Part shown: piece after piece, positions 58,566-64,000 of the stretch
Numbering within the stretch: the stretch's first letter is position 1
How the letters are laid out: every line of letters starts with the position of its first letter
Assembly: GCA_017165825.1 (NCBI GenBank)
Contig: CM029387.1
Span: 12,516,798 to 12,580,797 of the forward strand
Direction of reading: 5' to 3'
DNA length: 64,000 nucleotides
From: Hepsetus odoe
Lineage: Eukaryota > Chordata > Actinopteri > Characiformes > Hepsetidae
The notes under the pieces: model-generated
Databases searched by the model: none
What the model was told of the DNA's origin: nothing
What the model saw: the letters and a program-made list of their open reading frames with translations, nothing else
Made by a program: the position numbers and the translations under genes

Positions 58566-59342
58566 GTGGTTTCCGTCCAGGTTGCGGAACAATGGACCAG
58601 CTCTACACCCTTGGCTGAGTCCTGGAGGGTGCATGGGAGTTTGCCCTACATGTGCTTTGTGGACTTGGAGAAGGCATTCAACCGTGTCCCTCAGGGAGTC
58701 CTGTGGGGGGTACTCAGAGAGTATGGGGTATCGGATTCCCTGTTAAGGGCTGTCCGGTCCCTGTACAACCGGTGTCAGAGCTTGGTCCGCATTGCCGGCA
58801 GTAAGTTGAACCTGTTTCTGGTGAGAGTTGGACTCCACCAGGGCTGCCCTTTGTCACCGATCCTGTTCATAATTTTTATGGACAGGATTTCTAGGCGCAG
58901 CCAGGGCATTGAGGGGGTCCGGTTTGGTGGGCTCAGGATTGGGTCACTGCTTTTTGCAGATGATGTTGTCCTATTGGCCTCATCAGGCCGCGACCTTCAG
59001 CTCTCACTGGATCGGTTTGCAGCCGAATGTGAAGCGGCTGGGATGAAAATCAGCACCTCCAAATCTGAGGCCATGGTCCTCAGCCGGAAAAGGGTGGAGT
59101 GCCCTCTCAGGGTTGGGAGTGAGATCCTGCCCCAAGTGGAGGAGTTTAAGTATCTCGGGATCTTGTTCACGAGTGAGGGTAGAATGGAGCGGGAGGTCGA
59201 CAGGCGGTTCGGGGCAGCGTCCGCAGTGATGCGGGCTCTGCATCGGTCCATCATGGTGAAGAAGGAGCTGAGCCAAAAGGCAAAGCTCTCAATATACCGG
59301 TCGATCTACGTTCCCACCCTCACCTATGGTCACGAGCTGTGA
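58566..59342 (+). CDS. LINE RT catalytic domain fragment
   Basis: 258 open codons spanning DLEKAFNRVPQ, GLHQGCPLSPILF, the catalytic FADD and EEFKYLGILFTSEG. It ends at a TGA in the SIYVPTLTYGHEL motif. An upstream piece of the same protein is at 58,136-58,618. Confidence 0.75.
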   Translation: MVSVQVAEQWTSSTPLAESWRVHGSLPYMCFVDLEKAFNRVPQGVLWGVLREYGVSDSLLRAVRSLYNRCQSLVRIAGSKLNLFLVRVGLHQGCPLSPILFIIFMDRISRRSQGIEGVRFGGLRIGSLLFADDVVLLASSGRDLQLSLDRFAAECEAAGMKISTSKSEAMVLSRKRVECPLRVGSEILPQVEEFKYLGILFTSEGRMEREVDRRFGAASAVMRALHRSIMVKKELSQKAKLSIYRSIYVPTLTYGHEL

Positions 59343-59812
59343 GTAGTGACTGAAAGAACGAGATCGTGAATACAAGCGGCCGAAATGAGTTTCCTCCGCA
59401 GGGTGTCTGGGCTCTCCCTTAGGGTGAGAAGCTCAGTCATCCAGGAGAGGCTCAGAGTAGAGCCGCTGCTTCTCCGCATAGAGAGGAGCCAGATGAGGTG
59501 GCTCGGGCATCTAATTAGGATGTGTTAGGAAAATCGTAAATATTTATCAGACTTGTCTGGTGTTTTCCTTCATTCTACTGTCTCTGCTTACAGGAATTTT
59601 CTGACAGGATGCCCCCTGGACGCCTCCCTGGTGAGGTGTTCCGGGCACGCCTATGACTATGTCTCTCGGCTGGCCTGGGAACACCTTGGGATCCACCCGG
59701 AGGAGCTAGAAGAAGTGGCCGGGGAGAGGGAAGTCTGGGCATCCCTGCTGAAGCTGCTGCCCCCGTGACCCGACCTCGGATAAGCAGAGGAGAATGGATG
59801 GATGGATGGATG

Positions 59813-60855
59813 GTATATAGTCAAGTCAAGTCAAGTAGGATTTTATTGTCATTTCAGTCATATACACAGTACATAGTGAAACAAAATAACGTTCCTCCAG
59901 GACCCTGGTGCTACACATAGGAGATCAGACACAACATAAGACATAAGACAACATAAGGCACAAGACACAACATAAGACAAGACAAGGCAACAAGTGCAGA
60001 CAACACAGCACAACCGACGGTACATTCATCACAGACAGTACCTTCATCGTCAGGGGGCTGCAGTGTTGTGGAACAAAGCAGCCCAGGTTTGTTGGGCAGT
60101 GAGACAGTGTAGCAGAGTAACCAAGTGTAACAGCAGCGTTTGAGTAAAGTGCGGATATGCAATTAAAATGAATAGTTAATAGATATGTAGATGAGAAATA
60201 AGTGAAGATGTTATCAGTTCAAATGTCTGATGGCCAGGGGGAAGAAACTGTTTCTCATCCTGGTAGTGGAAGCCCGTATGTTTCTGAACCTTTTCCCGGA
60301 TGGCAGGAGGGAGAAGAGAGTGTGGGACGGGTGAGCGGGATCATCCACAATGCTGGTTGCTTTGCGGATGCAGCGAGTGGTGAAAATGTCCTGAACAGGA
60401 GGCAGAGAGACACCGATGATCTTCTCTGTTCTCACTACCTGTTGTAGGGACTTGCGGTCTGAGACGTTCCCGTTCCAGGTAGTAATGCAGCTGCTCAGGA
60501 TGCTCTCGATGGTTCTCCTGTAGAAGATAGTGAGGATGGGTGATGGAAGATGGGCTACGTAGGAAGTCTACGTAGGAAGTAGAGGCGCTGCTGGGCTTTC
60601 TTCGTGATTGGAGTTGGTGCTGCTGCTACTGATCCTGACTGACTGGGGTCTCCTAATCAGGAAGTCCAGGATCCAGTTACAGAGGGAGGTATTCAGGCCC
60701 AGCAGCCTCAGCTTCTCACTCAGATGCTGAGGGATGATGGTGTTGAATGCCAAACTGTAATCGATGAACAGCATTCTGACATAACTGTCCTTTCTGTCCA
60801 GGTGAGAAAGGGCCAGATGGAGGGTGGTGGATATTGCATCGTCTGTTGAGCGGTT
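59813..60855 (-). mobile_element. L2/Maui-type LINE, 3' part
   Basis: RT C-terminal part (FIDYSLAFNTIIPQ, NWILDFLIRRPQSVRI) and UTR with a TCAAGTCAAGTCAAG tail at 59,821. It continues the L2 copy to the right of the Rex1 insertion. Confidence 0.85.
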
Positions 60856-60860
60856 GGGAT

Positions 60861-62567
60861 AGAGTAGAGTAGAGTAGAGTAATCTTTTATTATCCCATGA
60901 ATGGGAAATTTGGGTGTTACAGGGCTCTTATAAAAGTGACAGATGTACAGAAAAGGAATAGGAAAAAAAAAAAGATAGAGACATAAGGAAAGAGGAAAGT
61001 GGAACATGTACAGGAGAAGTACAGGAACTACAAAAAATAAATAATAAATAATCTATCTATATAAATATACATATACATATACATATCTACACAGAGAATT
61101 AGGTGACCATATATACAGTACACAGTAATAATAGACGATAATAAATAAGTTTTAAATAAGTTATAAATATATATAAATAAACATGTAGCAAGATAAGTGT
61201 AATAATAATAATAATAATAGTAATAATAATAATATACAATACAATAATAATATACATTAATATACATTAATAATAATATATAATAGAATATATAATAATT
61301 TATAATAATAAAACAAGCAATGTAATGAAATGTAATGTTATGATGATGAGTTGTGGAGTCTTATTGCTGCAGGTAGGAATGACCTGCGGTAGCGTTCTTT
61401 CTTACACTGCGAGTGTAAAGGTCTGCTGCTGAACAAGCTGCTAAGTGCTCGTACAGTCTCATGTAGGGGGTGGGAGGTGTTGACCATGATGGATGTTAGT
61501 TTGGATAACATCCTCTCCTCCCCTACCTGCTCGATGGACTTGAGCGGGCAGTCCAGGACAGAGCTGGCCCTCTTGACCAGTTTATTTAGTTTCCCTCTGT
61601 CCCTCTCTGCGACTCTTCCACACCAGCAGACCACAGCATAAAAAACAGCCGACGCTACCACAGAGTCATAAAATGTCCTCCTGAGATTTTTGTTTACTCC
61701 AAAGGACCTCAGCCGCTTTAGCAGGTGTAGACGACTCAGGCCCTTTTTGTAAAGAGCAGTAGTGTTTGTGGACCAGTCCAGTTTATTGTTGATGTGGACA
61801 CCCAGGTATTTGTACTCCTCCACCGTTTCAATGCACAAACCCTGGTTGTCCAACGGTGTAATGGGGGGTGACTTCCTGCGAAAGTCAATCACCAGCTCCT
61901 TCGTCTTGCTGGCATTGATGCGCAGATGATTTTTATTGCACCATCTGACGAAGTCACTGATGACCCCCCTGTATTCCTGCTCATTCCCATCCGACACACG
62001 ACCAACAATAGCGGTATCGTCCGAGAACTTCTGCAGGTGACAAGTGTCCGTGTTATATTTAAAGTCCGCTGTGTACAATGTGAAGAGGAAGGGGGCGAGG
62101 ACTGTTCCTTGTGGGGCTCCAGTGCTGCAGACCACCACCTCAGACACACAGTCCTGGAGTCTCACATACTTGGGCCTATTGGTGAGGTAGTCAATAATCC
62201 ACTCAGTCATGTGATGGTCCACACCCACTCCCTCCAACTTCCCCCTCAGAACTGAAGGCTGGATTGTGTTGAAAGCACTAGAGAAGTCAATGAACATGAC
62301 TCTCTCAGTGCTCTTGGCACTCTCCAGGTGAGTGAGGGCCCGATGCAGCAGGTAGATGACAGCGTCATCCACCCCAATGTGTGGCTGGTAAGCAAACTGT
62401 AGCGGGTCTAGGTCACTCCTGACCAGTGGACGAAGGTGATGGAGGATGATCCTCTCCATAGCCTTCATCAGGTTAGAGGTGAGGGCAACAGGTCTAAAGT
62501 GGTTTGGCTCCTTGGGGTGCAACGTCTTGGGGACTGGAACGAGGCATGAGATCTTCCACAGAATGAT
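60861..62567 (-). mobile_element. Rex1/Babar-type LINE inserted in the L2 LINE
   Basis: It is bracketed by GGGAT at 60856-60860 and 62568-62572. The RT is open: VPVPKTLHPKEPN, DPLQFAYQPHIGV, FIDFSSAFNT, STGAPQGTVL, the FSDD catalytic box typical of this clade, EEYKYLGVHINN and RRSFLPAAIRLH. The 3' UTR has (AAT)n and an (AGAGT)n tail. It is 5'-truncated. Confidence 0.92.
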
Positions 62568-62720
62568 GGGATGATACGCAAACTGCAGCGGATCCAGTAA
62601 GGAAGGGATCTGGGTCTTGATGTGCCTCATGACCAGCCTCTCGAAGCACTTCATGGTGATAGGTGTGAGTGCAACAGGATGATAGTCATTCAGGCAGGAG
62701 ACAGATGATTTCTTTGGCAC
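61338..62720 (-). CDS. Chimeric L2-Rex1 RT reading frame
   Basis: 460 codons. The first 51 (MPKKSSVSCLNDYHPVAL.. LDPLQFAYHP) belong to the L2 RT; the rest is Rex1 RT, entered in frame at the insertion point. The fusion follows from a phase-compatible insertion and need not be translated, since the L2 5' region is deleted. Confidence 0.8.
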   Translation of the reverse strand: MPKKSSVSCLNDYHPVALTPITMKCFERLVMRHIKTQIPSLLDPLQFAYHPIILWKISCLVPVPKTLHPKEPNHFRPVALTSNLMKAMERIILHHLRPLVRSDLDPLQFAYQPHIGVDDAVIYLLHRALTHLESAKSTERVMFIDFSSAFNTIQPSVLRGKLEGVGVDHHMTEWIIDYLTNRPKYVRLQDCVSEVVVCSTGAPQGTVLAPFLFTLYTADFKYNTDTCHLQKFSDDTAIVGRVSDGNEQEYRGVISDFVRWCNKNHLRINASKTKELVIDFRRKSPPITPLDNQGLCIETVEEYKYLGVHINNKLDWSTNTTALYKKGLSRLHLLKRLRSFGVNKNLRRTFYDSVVASAVFYAVVCWCGRVAERDRGKLNKLVKRASSVLDCPLKSIEQVGEERMLSKLTSIMVNTSHPLHETVRALSSLFSSRPLHSQCKKERYRRSFLPAAIRLHNSSS

Positions 62721-64000
62721 TGGGATGATGCTGGGATGATGGTCTTCCTCATTTCCTCATCTGTGTTGTTCGCCGCATCAAACTGTGCATAGAAGTGGTT
62801 CAGCGCATCTGGGAGGGAGGAGTCACCATCACAGGCAGGTGGAGATGTCCTGTAGTTGGTGAGGGCCTGAATGCTGTGTACTCCTCCAAGTTGATGGAGT
62901 CGCTGTAGGTTGCAGCCTCTCTAAACATGTCCCAGTCGGTGTGTTAAAAGCAGTCCTGAAGAGCAGTGAAGGCTCCTGTTGGCCAGGTCTTTACCTGCTT
63001 CAGGGTGGGCCTTGATGATGGGTCTGTATGCTGGGATCAGCAGAACAGAGCTGTGGTCTGAGTGTCCGAGGTGGGGGCGGGGCTCTGCTCTGTACGCGCC
63101 GGCCATGTTTGTGTAAACACAGTCCAGCATGTTTCCCCCCCGCGTTGCAAAATCCACATGTTGATAAAATTTAGGGAAAACTGACTTGAGAACTGCACGA
63201 TTGAAATCTCCAGGGATTATGAGCAGTTCATCCGGATGGGAGCTGTGGAGCTTGCTGATAGCTCCATAAAGTTCAGCCAGCGCACTGTTAGCACTAGCGC
63301 TGGGTGGAATGTAGACCGCCATGACAAAGACTGCAGAGAACTCCCTGTGCAGATAAAAAGGTCTGCACCTGACTGTAAGTACCTCCAGCAGTGTTGAGCA
63401 TTGTGCAGAGACTAGTACAGTGTTCGTACACCATTCTGTGTTTACATAAACACACATTCCCCCTCCGCGAGTCTTGCCGGACAGAGCAGTGTTTCTGTCC
63501 AAGCGAAATGCGGACAGTCTGGCGAGCTGGATGGCGGTGTCCGGAACGCTGTCACTGAGCCATGTCTCCGTAAAAACAAAAACACAGCAGTCTCTGTGCT
63601 CATGCTGGGTGTTCAGCTGGAGTTGTATATAGTCCAATTTATTATCCAGGGAGCGGACATTGGTGAGGAGGACGGTTGGAAAGCTGGTCGGCTAGCGTTA
63701 GCCTTTAGCTGAGCCCGGACCCCAGCATGCTTGCTGCATTTCTGTTTCCTCTTGCACTGCTTTCGATGTCCTCTCAGTCAGCCAGGTACAACAGGCGATC
63801 TCAGGGACTGAAGACCTGGTCTTCGCAGCACGCCGAGCTCCTATAGCGTAGTTAGGAGAGTCGCTGGAAGACTGTATCCTGGCTTATTCCTGAGCTCCAG
63901 CAGTGTTTGGCGATTGTATTTAAGAGCATTCACAGTTGTGATGCTCATGTGCAAGTCTTCTGATGAAAAGTGGTCGGATGAAAGAGCTTTTAACAGACTT
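62573..64000 (-). mobile_element. L2/Maui-type LINE, 5' part (extends beyond window)
   Basis: Endonuclease frame 63,637-62,921 (FVFTETWLSDSVPD, GKTRGGGMCVYVN, AVYIPPSASAN, IPGDFN, TRGGNMLDCVYTNM). A large internal deletion then joins MRKTII to the VPKKSSVSCLNDY motif near 62,740. It runs off the right edge; its 5' part resembles 51,650-51,720. Confidence 0.88.

Larger units (their letters stand above)
56468..59812 (+). mobile_element. RTE-like (RTE-X/Expander-like) LINE, nearly complete
   Basis: A 12-bp target duplication GTATATAGTCAA brackets it (56456-56467, 59813-59824). The 5' part starts CCCCTCCTCGAACCGCC. It encodes an endonuclease (LGTWNVTSL, LLGDFNAHVG, FVVVSLDLRPH) and RT (VPLFKKGEQRVCSNYRGI, FVDLEKAFNRVPQ, GLHQGCPLSP, the FADDVV box, VEEFKYLG), then RWLGHLIR and a GATGGATGGATGG tail. 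Several frameshifts make it inactive. The clade name is my best guess. Confidence 0.88.

Noticed and set aside
61028..61267. A Tyr-rich short frame, and the similar one at 44,509-44,730
   Set aside because: Both are translations of AT-rich Rex1 3' UTRs.
1..64000. CRISPR arrays, operons or bacterial signals
   Set aside because: No regularly spaced repeats were seen; introns and vertebrate repeats show the DNA is eukaryotic.

Overview
The window is vertebrate nuclear DNA, almost certainly from a teleost fish. It has spliced genes with GT/AG introns, vertebrate immune genes (guanylate-binding proteins and a T-cell receptor alpha V segment), and a repeat load typical of fish: RTE, L2/Maui-type and Rex1/Babar-type LINEs, tRNA-derived SINEs, Tc1-like transposons and LTR elements. 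All identifications come from reading the sequence and from family knowledge; no search was run.

Layout. 1-5445 (minus): VCPIP1, a deubiquitinase gene with three coding exons in view; its 3' end runs off the left edge. 6.6-9.9 kb: an RTE LINE with a SINE inserted in its RT reading frame. 10.87-25.2 kb (minus): GBP copy A, a ten-coding-exon guanylate-binding-protein gene with frameshifts and stops in its middle exons and RTE, Tc1 and SINE insertions in its introns. 25.17-25.69 kb: a compact intergenic region with ISRE and GAS motifs from which GBP A (minus) and GBP B (plus) diverge. 25.6-33.3 kb (plus): GBP copy B, an apparently intact gene of 631 codons in ten coding exons. 34.5-36.1 kb: a second, orphan ISRE+GAS promoter-like stretch without a GBP behind it, an orphan exon and a Gypsy-like LTR. 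37.7-38.3 kb: a broken TRAV segment with its recombination signal. 40.3-53.5 kb: a deep nest of transposons centred on a 10.2-kb LTR-bounded element with a 5-bp target duplication. This element carries a degenerate, apparently intronless coiled-coil coding region and has itself been hit by an L2 LINE, a SINE and a deleted endogenous retrovirus, which in turn was hit by a Rex1 LINE. 54-56.3 kb (minus): exon-like remnants of an unidentified gene. 56.5-64 kb: an almost complete RTE-like LINE with a 12-bp target duplication, then an L2 LINE interrupted precisely by a Rex1 LINE.

Functionally, VCPIP1 is a housekeeping ubiquitin protease of the p97/VCP membrane-fusion pathway. The GBP pair is the interferon-response part of the window and appears to share one bidirectional promoter. 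Only copy B seems able to make a full-length protein. The rest is mostly layered mobile DNA, with small host-gene relics between the layers. The most unusual object is the LTR element with coiled-coil cargo.
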